A stretch of DNA of 9,340 bases from an uncultured Bacteroidales bacterium (GTDB lineage: Bacteria; Bacteroidota; Bacteroidia; Bacteroidales; P3): the NCBI GenBank assembly GCA_900319595.1, contig ONOZ01000147.1, forward strand, positions 1 to 9,340, read 5' to 3'. Shown here in pieces: positions 1-7,114 of this stretch; position 1 is the stretch's first letter; each line of letters begins with the position of its first letter. A program made the position numbers and the translations under genes. The notes under the pieces are model-generated. The model saw nothing but the letters and a program-made list of their open reading frames with translations, had not been told where the DNA came from and searched no databases.

Positions 1-1
1 A

Positions 2-2308
2 ACCTTAGAAGATACTATTGCCAATCAAAACTTGCATGGGATAGATTCTGCCGAATTTGTTATAATAACTCATAAAAAATTCATGCAACAGGCACAACGT
101 TTAGCTGAAATTCATAGACAATACGATTCTATCTCTGTTGCCGTTGTAGAGTTGCAACAAGTTTATAACGAATTTTCGTCTGGCACAAAGGATTTCTTGG
201 CTATGAGAGAGTTCATTAGAATGATGTATAACAAATCTAACAAGCAATATCCCAAGAATGTACTTTTGTTTGGGGACGGTACTTTTGATAACAAAAATAT
301 CCTACAACTTAACAATAATTATATGCCTACATACCAAAGTCCGTCTTTTAATAAAAATACTGACGCTAACTTTACTTCCGATGATGTACTTGCTGCCATT
401 GGTGAGAGTTCTACTAATCATACGTACGATACATTGTTTGTCGGAATAGGAAGAATACCAGCCAATGACACAACCACAGCCTCTATAATTGTGGATAAAT
501 GTAGAAGATACTTGACAAAAGAGGATATTTTGAATAAAGAAAATGGAGAATGGCGAAATGTGGTAATGCTTACAAGCGATGATGCTGATGATGCTACGGA
601 ACTATACTTTAGAAACAATGCAGAACATATTTATTATCAGATCGACGAAAGTAATCCTGGCTTAAATGTTCAAAAAGTATATGAAGACGCCTATAAAGAA
701 TACAACTCTTCGGCTGGTTCAACTTATCCTGATGCCTCAAAGGCTATTAACGAACGTATGAAGAAAGGATGCCTATTGTTTAACTATCTTGGACACGGTT
801 CGCCCGATCACTTGTCAAGTGAATCGTTAATTACTATTACAGATATTACATCTTGGACTAATTATAATAAATTGTGTCTAATGATTACCTCTACTTGTGA
901 GTTCAATCGCTTTGATTTAGCGGAAACTCAGTCTGCAGGAGAATATATGCTCACAAGTCCTAACGGTGCAGGCATTGGTTTGATTGCTGCTGCAAGAAAA
1001 ATTTCTTCTAACGATCCAATAAACAAGGCTCTTTTTAAATATGCTTTGGAAAAACAAGATGATGGCAAAAATCTTTCATTTGGACAAGTAATGCAATATG
1101 CAAAAAATTTAGTCAATAGCGGATATTATGGTAGTAAATTAGCAACTTCCGAAAGAAGCATCACTTTTATTGGCGACCCTGCCTTAAGGTTATCTCTCCC
1201 TAAGTACAATGTCCGTACTCTTAAAATAAACGAGACAATTTATGACACTTTAACAGAAACATTTTCAAAACAAGATACTTTAAGAGCATTATCTTCTGTA
1301 ACTATAGAAGGAGAAATTACAGATATGCAAGGCAAAAGAATAGACGATTTCAATGGTACGATACAAATATCTCTCTATGACAAAAAAACTTACTACTATA
1401 TGCTAAACAATTCTAATTTGGAGATAAGCAAAGACCAACTTGCGTTCGAACAACAAAACAGTATTTTACATAAGGGTTCTACCATGGTAACCAATGGTTT
1501 GTTTTCTCACAGTTTTACAATTCCAAAAGACATTGCCTACAATTATGGGAATGGTAAATTAAGTTATTACGCCCAAGATGATAGTACAGACGCAAGCGGA
1601 TATTGTACAGACTTTATTTTAGGAGGTATAGACACAAATAGTTTAGACTTTGCAATGTCTTCTCCTCAAATAAATCTATATTTGAATGATAGTAATTTCG
1701 TAAGTGGAGGTATTTGCGATGAAAACCCATCTTTGTTTGCTGTTATATATGATACTATCCCTATCAATACTGTCGGCAGTGGTTTGGGACACGACATTGT
1801 CGCTAGATTAGACAATGCTGCGAATACTTTTATACTTAACGATTATTACACAACCGACGAAAAGAATCCAAACAGAGGTTTTATATCTTACCCTTTCAAA
1901 AACCTTACAACTGGAACACATACACTTACATTGAAAGTATGGAATATTTACAACAAATCATCTGAAAAAACTATAACATTCGTTGTTTCCGACTCCGACA
2001 ACGAAGAATATCAAATAATTAACTATCCAAACCCGTTCAAAGAATCAACAGACATAGAATTAAGGTTTAATCAACCTAATAGTATCACATCTGCTTATAT
2101 CAAAATATTTAACCAACAGGGGGGGATAGTAACAGAATTTGATATTTCTGATAGAATTGGCACTTACAACGTTGGTCCTGTACACTGGGACGGAAAAACT
2201 TCTGGTGGTGCAAGATTACAAAATGGTATTTATTTCTATCAGATTATTCTCCATACAACTAAAGGAGACATGGTCATAAAGGGCAATAAGATGATGTTGT
2301 TAAAATAA
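2..2308 (+). CDS. porU: PorU, type IX secretion system sortase (C25 gingipain-like cysteine peptidase), 5'-truncated by the window edge
   Basis: PorU is the cell-surface sortase of the T9SS: it cleaves the C-terminal signal from secreted cargo and joins the cargo to anionic lipopolysaccharide. The frame is open to the left edge, so about 768 residues are seen; family members usually exceed 1,000, so several hundred N-terminal residues are missing. The TTG at 32 is an ordinary internal Leu codon, not a start. The C25 catalytic dyad is intact: His in NYLGHGS (codon 794-796, visible residue 265) and Cys in TSTCEFNRFD (codon 896-898, residue 299), spaced as in gingipains. FIGDPALRL closes the peptidase domain. 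A PorU-typical GLGHDI segment (residue 594 on) and a beta-rich stretch ending in HTLTLKVWN precede a C-terminal T9SS-type domain starting at NYPNPF (residues 674-768); PorU is known to keep this domain. porV follows after 72 bases with no terminator, suggesting co-transcription. Confidence 0.95.
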   Translation, partial: TLEDTIANQNLHGIDSAEFVIITHKKFMQQAQRLAEIHRQYDSISVAVVELQQVYNEFSSGTKDFLAMREFIRMMYNKSNKQYPKNVLLFGDGTFDNKNILQLNNNYMPTYQSPSFNKNTDANFTSDDVLAAIGESSTNHTYDTLFVGIGRIPANDTTTASIIVDKCRRYLTKEDILNKENGEWRNVVMLTSDDADDATELYFRNNAEHIYYQIDESNPGLNVQKVYEDAYKEYNSSAGSTYPDASKAINERMKKGCLLFNYLGHGSPDHLSSESLITITDITSWTNYNKLCLMITSTCEFNRFDLAETQSAGEYMLTSPNGAGIGLIAAARKISSNDPINKALFKYALEKQDDGKNLSFGQVMQYAKNLVNSGYYGSKLATSERSITFIGDPALRLSLPKYNVRTLKINETIYDTLTETFSKQDTLRALSSVTIEGEITDMQGKRIDDFNGTIQISLYDKKTYYYMLNNSNLEISKDQLAFEQQNSILHKGSTMVTNGLFSHSFTIPKDIAYNYGNGKLSYYAQDDSTDASGYCTDFILGGIDTNSLDFAMSSPQINLYLNDSNFVSGGICDENPSLFAVIYDTIPINTVGSGLGHDIVARLDNAANTFILNDYYTTDEKNPNRGFISYPFKNLTTGTHTLTLKVWNIYNKSSEKTITFVVSDSDNEEYQIINYPNPFKESTDIELRFNQPNSITSAYIKIFNQQGGIVTEFDISDRIGTYNVGPVHWDGKTSGGARLQNGIYFYQIILHTTKGDMVIKGNKMMLLK
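2119..2125 (+). repeat. G7 homopolymer inside the porU C-terminal domain
   Basis: Seven consecutive G residues encode part of NQQGGI in the C-terminal domain of PorU. Runs of G are otherwise very rare in this AT-rich window, whereas runs of A or T of eight or more are common. A slip of one base here would change the last roughly 60 residues of PorU. The tract is directly visible; any role in phase variation is only a possibility, and it could equally be a chance run of two Gly codons. Confidence 0.6.
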
Positions 2309-2380
2309 TTTTATAAAAAGAAAATAATAAATCAAATATCTATACGTTATATAAATCGAAACTGAAAAAATACTATAAAT

Positions 2381-3574
2381 ATGAAAATAAACAAAAGTTT
2401 CCTAATAATTACAATATTAAGTGCAATTACATTCATTGGAAAAGCACAAAACAATCCCGCAATAAATGATGATAAATATACGGGTACCATTTTAAGGCAA
2501 CAAAAAGAAGAAGGTGCAAGAATAATCCCAACAGGAGTTCCTCTATTACTAATTGCTCCGGATGCAAGATCGGGAGCAATAGGAGATATAGGAGCAGCAA
2601 CAACGGCGGATGCAAACTCTAATCATTGGAATGCTGCAAAATTGGCTTTCGCTGATAAGAAAATGGCAGCCTCTTTCACTTACTCTCCTTGGTTAAGGGA
2701 TATTATTGGCGATATTGACCTTGCTTATTTGTCGGGGTATTATAAGATAAATGATAGAAGTGCTGTAGGTACGTCATTAACTTATTTCTCGCTAGGCAAA
2801 ATCAATTTTACCGATAATCAAGGTGCTGCCATAGGAACTTACAGCCCTAATGAATTTGCGTTAGATGTTTCCTATTCAATGAAATTATCTGAAAATTTTT
2901 CGGCTGCTGTTACGGGACGTTACATCCGCTCAGATTTAACGCAAGGACAATCAATTAACGGAACATCTACTCATGCGGCAAATGCAATTGCTGCAGATTT
3001 GGGAATCTATTATCAAAAAGATTTGACGGGAGATAATCCTCAACAAATTGCTTTTGGAGCCCAAGTATCAAATTTAGGTAATAAGGTTTCTTACTCAGAT
3101 GATGATATAGAATCAAGTTTTTTACCTGCAAACCTACGTGTAGGCGGTAGATACACATATAGCATGGACCAATTTAATAAAATATCTTTCATGTTGGACC
3201 TTAATAAATTATTGGTTCCAACTCCTCCTATTAGAGATAGTATTGGAGAAGTTGTTTATGGAAAAGACAACAATGTGGGTGTTGTCAAAGGTATTTTCCA
3301 ATCTTTTACAGATGCTCCTGATGGTTTTGCAGAAGAATTAAAAGAAATTAACATTTCTGCTGGTACAGAATACTGGTATAATAATCTTTTGGCGGTGCGT
3401 GCTGGTTATTTCTATGAAAATAAAAAGAAAGGTAATAGACAATATCTTACATTGGGTATGGGATTGAAGTATAACTCTTTAGGAATCGATTTGTCTTATC
3501 TTGTGCCAACGTCTTCTACCGGAACTAATCCTTTAAAGAATACTTTGAGAGTGTCTTTATCATTTGATTTTTAA
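2381..3574 (+). CDS. porV: PorV (LptO), T9SS outer-membrane beta-barrel shuttle protein
   Basis: PorV is a FadL-like outer-membrane barrel that receives cargo from the T9SS translocon, binds its C-terminal domain and delivers it to PorU. The 397-residue length is normal for the family. Residues 1-22 form a signal peptide (basic MKINK, hydrophobic core, cleavage likely GKA|Q). The family hallmark follows at residues 52-69 with GVPLLLIAPDAR and a Gly-rich continuation ending in IGD, then DANSNHWNAAKLAF. The rest is alternating amphipathic beta strands, ending in NTLRVSLSFDF, whose terminal Phe is the usual signal for barrel insertion. The ATG at 2381 is chosen because it gives a complete signal peptide; its leader is A/T-rich with no Shine-Dalgarno sequence. 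It sits 72 bases after porU, so sortase and shuttle are probably made from one transcript. Confidence 0.95.
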   Translation: MKINKSFLIITILSAITFIGKAQNNPAINDDKYTGTILRQQKEEGARIIPTGVPLLLIAPDARSGAIGDIGAATTADANSNHWNAAKLAFADKKMAASFTYSPWLRDIIGDIDLAYLSGYYKINDRSAVGTSLTYFSLGKINFTDNQGAAIGTYSPNEFALDVSYSMKLSENFSAAVTGRYIRSDLTQGQSINGTSTHAANAIAADLGIYYQKDLTGDNPQQIAFGAQVSNLGNKVSYSDDDIESSFLPANLRVGGRYTYSMDQFNKISFMLDLNKLLVPTPPIRDSIGEVVYGKDNNVGVVKGIFQSFTDAPDGFAEELKEINISAGTEYWYNNLLAVRAGYFYENKKKGNRQYLTLGMGLKYNSLGIDLSYLVPTSSTGTNPLKNTLRVSLSFDF

Positions 3575-3596
3575 TATTTTAAAATCAAAATAACCA

Positions 3597-3623
3597 ATTT
3601 TGCATTTCAATATATTTTGCATT
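3597..3623. repeat. Short direct repeat upstream of ispF
   Basis: The 10-mer ATTTTGCATT occurs at 3597-3606 and again at 3614-3623, a 17-base spacing, in the 126-base gap between porV and ispF. The TTTGC core resembles the 3' half of the Bacteroidota -7 element (TAnnTTTG), but the TA lies one base out of register in both directions around the second copy and no correctly spaced -33 element is visible, so I do not call a promoter. It may be a protein-binding site or chance in AT-rich DNA. Confidence 0.35.
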
Positions 3624-3700
3624 CAAAAACAAAAACTTAATAATAAAAGTGGATTTATTGATGTCGCTAATATTTCATCACATAACTTAAAATTACGCCA

Positions 3701-4183
3701 ATGAAATTCAAGGTAGGTATAGGATATGATGTCCACAAATTAACAGAAAATAGAAAATTATTTATAGGTGGGGTTGAAATTGAAGGTGCTGAGTTTGGAG
3801 CCGTAGGTCATTCCGATGCCGATTGTCTTATCCATGCTATAATAGATTCTCTTTTAGGTGCAGCCAACCTACGTGATATAGGTTTTCAATATCCTGATAA
3901 TGATACGAAATACAAAGATATTGATAGCAAACAACTATTGCAAGATACTTTAAAAAAAATCAGAGAAAAGGGATACATAATTGAAAATATAGACTCTATA
4001 ATTTGTTTACAAAAACCAAAAATAAGTAAATTTATACCAGAAATGCAATATATTCTATCTAACATATTGGAGTTAGATGCTGAATACATAACGATTAAAG
4101 CAACTACGACTGAAAATTTAGGATTTGTCGGCAGAACAGAAGGAATTTCTGCCTATAGCGTATGTCTTTTAAAAAAAGAGTAG
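3701..4183 (+). CDS. ispF: 2-C-methyl-D-erythritol 2,4-cyclodiphosphate synthase (IspF)
   Basis: IspF converts 4-diphosphocytidyl-methylerythritol 2-phosphate to methylerythritol cyclodiphosphate with loss of CMP, a cytosolic step of the MEP isoprenoid pathway; the enzyme is a metal-dependent homotrimer. At 160 residues it is full length. The metal ligands are present: Asp10 and His12 in GYDVHKL, and His45 in HSDADCLIHA. The latter runs into the family signature SLLGAANLRDIG. The CDP-binding loop is KATTTENLGF (from Lys133), followed by GRTEG. The start gives the expected N terminus, with GYDVH only a few residues in. It lies in the same direction between porV and porP but shares no known function with them, so the linkage is probably operon packing. 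An inverted repeat directly downstream may end this transcript. Confidence 0.97.
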   Translation: MKFKVGIGYDVHKLTENRKLFIGGVEIEGAEFGAVGHSDADCLIHAIIDSLLGAANLRDIGFQYPDNDTKYKDIDSKQLLQDTLKKIREKGYIIENIDSIICLQKPKISKFIPEMQYILSNILELDAEYITIKATTTENLGFVGRTEGISAYSVCLLKKE

Positions 4184-4190
4184 TTTAATG

Positions 4191-4239
4191 TAACCTTTTT
4201 TCTATAAAAGAAGTATAAAATATGTTGTAAAAAAGGTTA
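4191..4239 (+). terminator. AT-rich inverted repeat after ispF, possible weak terminator
   Basis: Perfect 11-base arms TAACCTTTTTT (4191-4201) and AAAAAAGGTTA (4229-4239) flank a 27-base loop, starting 7 bases after the ispF stop codon. The position suits an intrinsic terminator that separates ispF from porP. Against this, each arm has only two C/G positions, the loop is large, and the tract that follows (ATAATTTTATG) is only moderately T-rich. It could also be an RNA-stability hairpin or an operator. Confidence 0.35.
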
Positions 4240-4287
4240 ATAATTTTATGAAATAATAGCATTTTTTTTAATTTTACTATAAAAATT

Positions 4288-4319
4288 TTTCGTATGTTAT
4301 TTTTTTTTCGTAATATTGC
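4288..4319 (+). promoter_or_regulatory. Weak candidate promoter for porP
   Basis: TAATATTGC at 4311-4319 matches the Bacteroidota -7 consensus TAnnTTTG with one mismatch and lies about 55 bases before the porP start. About 19 bases upstream, where a TTTG-like -33 element is expected, the sequence is TTTC followed by G (4288-4292), an imperfect match. The region is extremely T-rich, so a chance match is quite possible. It is listed because this 190-base gap, after a possible terminator, is a natural place for a new transcription start. Confidence 0.25.
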
Positions 4320-4373
4320 AATTTGAAATAGATAAAAGAATTTAGTAACACTGAAAATATGATTTTTAATATA

Positions 4374-5369
4374 ATGAAAAAACAGATTCTTTACTTACTG
4401 CTGGCTTGTGTTGGAATGATGTATTGTTCTCGTTCTTATGCACAAGATCCTCATTTCTCACAATTTTTTGCCAATCCGATATATACAAACCCTGCGTTTG
4501 CGGGTTCGGCTGTGTGTCCAAGAGTTGGTATTTCTTATAGAGATCAGTGGCCTTCGCTAGGAGCATTTAAGACCTTTTCTGCAAGTTACGACCAATACTT
4601 TGACGCAATCTCGGGAGGTATTGGTGTGTATATCATGAGCGACAGGCAATCGGATTATTATAGAGAGTTTTCGGCTGAGTTTATTTACTCGCTAAGAGTT
4701 AAATTAACTAATGATATTACACTTAATTTGGCAGCACAAGCAAATTTTACAAATAATTCTTTAGATTGGGACGAATTAGTATTTCCTGATATGATAGATC
4801 CACGTTATGGTCAGATACAAGGTTCAACTTTAGCACAAAGACCAGACGAAACGTCCAAAACTTATTTTGATGTTGGAGCGGGTGCTGTAATTTTTTCTGA
4901 AAATTGGTATGCAGGCTTTGCTGCTGTAAATCTTCTTCAACCAGATGAAGGATTTATTTCATACAACCGCCTACCTGTAAAATTTACTGCAAATGCAGGT
5001 ATGAGATTCAATCTTAAAAGAGATACACGAAGGACTAACGCTTTGTTTGGACAACCTGTCATTTCTCCAAATATCATTTTCCAACATCAAGGAAAATTCA
5101 ACACACTAAACTATGGTGCTTATTTGGATTGGAGTCCATTCATTTTCGGAGCGTGGTTTAGGCAATCTATGGCTTTTTCCAATAGAGATGCATTGGTTTT
5201 GTTATTTGGATTGGAGTGGGGTGATTACAAAATTGGATATAGTTACGATATAACAGTGTCTTCTTTATCCAATGTATCAGGTGGAGCACACGAAATAACT
5301 TTAGGTGCAAAATTCCCTTGTCCAGAAAAGCACAAGAAAATAAGAGCAATTAAATGTCCGTCTTTCTAA
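4374..5369 (+). CDS. porP: PorP/SprF family T9SS outer-membrane protein
   Basis: This is a PorP/SprF-type outer-membrane barrel. PorP is needed for T9SS function in Porphyromonas and links the outer membrane to the PorK/PorN ring; SprF paralogues serve secretion of particular substrates such as the adhesin SprB. The family hallmark directly follows the signal peptide: QDPHFSQFF and NPIYTNPAFAGS, at residues 24-43. The remainder is barrel-like beta strands (GISYRDQWP, the FDVGAGAVIF region, WGDYKIGYSYD) with the family-typical basic Cys-containing tail ending KCPSF. I start at ATG 4374 because it gives MKKQ plus a clean hydrophobic core and cleavage at SYA|Q (331 residues). An in-frame ATG at 4359 would add MIFNI and cannot be excluded (336 residues). 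It precedes the GldJ-like gene by 74 bases. Whether it is the core PorP or one of several SprF paralogues cannot be settled from this window. Confidence 0.9.
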   Translation: MKKQILYLLLACVGMMYCSRSYAQDPHFSQFFANPIYTNPAFAGSAVCPRVGISYRDQWPSLGAFKTFSASYDQYFDAISGGIGVYIMSDRQSDYYREFSAEFIYSLRVKLTNDITLNLAAQANFTNNSLDWDELVFPDMIDPRYGQIQGSTLAQRPDETSKTYFDVGAGAVIFSENWYAGFAAVNLLQPDEGFISYNRLPVKFTANAGMRFNLKRDTRRTNALFGQPVISPNIIFQHQGKFNTLNYGAYLDWSPFIFGAWFRQSMAFSNRDALVLLFGLEWGDYKIGYSYDITVSSLSNVSGGAHEITLGAKFPCPEKHKKIRAIKCPSF

Positions 5370-5443
5370 ACAAAAAATGAAACCTCAAATAGTGTTTTTG
5401 CGTAAGAGTAGTATAAAATATAGAATAAAAAACAAAATATAAT

Positions 5444-7003
5444 ATGAAAACCATAACATTAAGTAAGATTTTATTGACTGTTTCTGTTGTATTGTTATTG
5501 GCAAGTTGCGGAAGTAAAAATCAATCAAAGAAAACAGGCTGGAATTATGACGATCCTAAATGGGGAGGTTTTGAATCTGCTAAAAATACAGAGATGGTAA
5601 CTCCTCCGGGAATGGTCTTTATAGAAGGTGGTGCCTTTATTATGGGAAGAACTACCGATAACGTCCGCTATGAATGGGACAATCAACCGCGTAAAGTAAC
5701 AGTTTCGTCTTTCTATATGGACGAATGCGAGGTTACTAATCAAGACTACCGCGAATATTTGTATTGGCTGAATCGTGTATATACAGATTATCCAGAGTAT
5801 TGCCAAAAGCAGTTACCAGATACTTTGGTTTGGAGGACAAAATTGACTTATAACGAACCTATGGTTGATTATTATTTCCGTCATCCAGCATGGGCAAACT
5901 ATCCTGTTGTAGGAATTTCTTGGTTACAAGCAACAGATTATTGTGCTTGGAGAACTGACCGTTTGAATGAGAAATCTCTTATTGACGCAGGCGTGTTGGA
6001 AATTGACCCTGACCAAGCAAACGAGAATGTTTTCACAACAGAGGCTTATCTTACAGGACAATACGAAGGTTATGTTAAGAAAGACTTAAGAGATTTAGAT
6101 CCTAATAGCGAAGGTACAAGAAAAGTTAATATGGGAGATGGAATTATTTTTCCAAAATTCAGACTTCCGACTGAGGCTGAGTGGGAGTATGCTGCATTAG
6201 GCTTAATTGGCAACACTACTAAAGAAGGACGTATAATTGAAAGAAGAATTTATCCTTGGAACGGACATATTGTGCGTACAGACCAAAAGAAATATTACGG
6301 CGAAATGCTTGCCAATTTCAAACGCTCACGTGGAGATGCCATGGGTGTAGCAAGTGTATTGAATGACCATTGGGAATACACCGCACCTGTCAATTATTAT
6401 TTCCCTAACGACTATGGTTTGTACAATATGGCTGGTAATGTATCTGAATGGGTTATGGATGTTTATCGTCCTAATACCCCTGCAGATGCTGGAGATATAA
6501 ATCCTTTCCGAGGAAATGTATACATGACCAAAGTTTTAGATTCTGACGGTATGATTGCAGAAAAAGATTCCTTGGGTCGTATAACCTACAGAGAGGTTAC
6601 TGTGGAAGATAATATTAATAGAAGAAATTATAGGCAAGGAGATAACATCAATTACTTAGATGGAGATTTAGCATCGCAACTTGACGAAACAGCATGGGGA
6701 CAAGCACGTTCTATGTATGCAGAAGAGGATGAAGATGAGGAAGGCGATATATCAGCATTTACTGAAAGTGATGAAGAAGAGGGAGTTAGCAACAATGATA
6801 TAACAAATGGCATGTACGAGTATGGAAAACAATCTCTTTTGAACGACAAAGCTAGAGTTATAAAAGGAGGTTCTTGGAAAGATAGAGCGTTATACTTATC
6901 TCCTGGGGAAAGACGTTACTTAGACCAAGCACAAAGTACAGATTGGATTGGATTCCGTTGTGCTATGGACAGAGTTGGTTCTAGGGAATTGAGAAAAAAA
7001 TAA
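5444..7003 (+). CDS. gldJ: GldJ-type lipoprotein of the T9SS/gliding machinery (FGE-sulfatase fold)
   Basis: GldJ and its relative GldK/PorK are outer-membrane lipoproteins built on the formylglycine-generating-enzyme (FGE) fold; GldJ is needed for gliding and T9SS function in Flavobacterium. The lipobox LLASC places the lipidated Cys at residue 22. The FGE-like domain runs from about 56 (GMVFIEGGAFIMG) through RLPTEAEWEYAA (240-251) and NDYGLYNMAGNVSEWV (322-337) to KGGSW (474-478) and GFRCAMDRVG (503-512). I favour GldJ over GldK because of TGWNYDD at the mature N terminus, EYLYWLNRVY, DTLVWR, the WRTDRLNEK segment and the C-terminal DRVGS plus basic tail. After KGGSW the two catalytic cysteines of true FGEs are replaced, so a structural role is likely. 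Residues 427-446 are strongly acidic. It follows a porP-type gene and ends at a strong terminator. GldK/PorK is the main alternative, and a neutral name would be SUMF1/FGE-domain lipoprotein. Confidence 0.82.
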   Translation: MKTITLSKILLTVSVVLLLASCGSKNQSKKTGWNYDDPKWGGFESAKNTEMVTPPGMVFIEGGAFIMGRTTDNVRYEWDNQPRKVTVSSFYMDECEVTNQDYREYLYWLNRVYTDYPEYCQKQLPDTLVWRTKLTYNEPMVDYYFRHPAWANYPVVGISWLQATDYCAWRTDRLNEKSLIDAGVLEIDPDQANENVFTTEAYLTGQYEGYVKKDLRDLDPNSEGTRKVNMGDGIIFPKFRLPTEAEWEYAALGLIGNTTKEGRIIERRIYPWNGHIVRTDQKKYYGEMLANFKRSRGDAMGVASVLNDHWEYTAPVNYYFPNDYGLYNMAGNVSEWVMDVYRPNTPADAGDINPFRGNVYMTKVLDSDGMIAEKDSLGRITYREVTVEDNINRRNYRQGDNINYLDGDLASQLDETAWGQARSMYAEEDEDEEGDISAFTESDEEEGVSNNDITNGMYEYGKQSLLNDKARVIKGGSWKDRALYLSPGERRYLDQAQSTDWIGFRCAMDRVGSRELRKK

Positions 7004-7025
7004 AAAAGTTTTAGTTATTTTGGAT

Positions 7026-7101
7026 TGAATATCGGACTTATATAACTTGTTTATCACATCTATTCTACGAGTTATTTAAGTCTGATATTTATTTTTCTTT
7101 T
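7026..7101 (+). terminator. Intrinsic terminator after gldJ
   Basis: A long imperfect hairpin lies in the gldJ-holA gap. The core arms, 7029-7047 and 7070-7088, pair at 17 of 19 positions, plus one G-U pair (7034/7083) and one T-T mismatch (7041/7076). Pairing can be extended outward to 7026/7091 and inward to 7050/7067, leaving a 16-base loop. The 3' side runs straight into a T-rich tract (ATTTTTCTTTT, to 7101). There is no T-tract on the opposite strand, so it acts for + strand transcripts. It should separate the T9SS genes from holA, which would then need its own promoter; none is evident in the few bases left. Confidence 0.75.
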
Positions 7102-7114
7102 ACAAAAAAACACT

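Noticed and set aside
32..34. TTG at 32 as the start of the first gene
   Set aside because: The frame is open to the left edge and the missing N-terminal part of PorU is several hundred residues, so this is an internal Leu codon.
3567..3587. Possible terminator hairpin GATTTT...AAAATC at the end of porV
   Set aside because: The stem is only six pairs with one G-C each end and a nine-base loop, and no T-tract follows.
4212..5421. Shared 12-mer AGTATAAAATAT before porP (4212-4223) and before gldJ (5410-5421)
   Set aside because: Both copies are almost purely A/T in an AT-rich genome, lie at different distances from the start codons (about 150 and 22 bases), and do not match the Bacteroidota promoter consensus, so chance is the simplest explanation.
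5525..5806. 93-codon open frame on the - strand within gldJ
   Set aside because: It is antisense to the conserved N-terminal part of the GldJ-like protein and has no recognisable features.
5444..7003. Catalytic sulfatase-modifying enzyme
   Set aside because: The domain has the FGE fold but lacks the catalytic cysteines after GGSW, and there is no sulfatase gene nearby; the lipobox and neighbours point to the T9SS.
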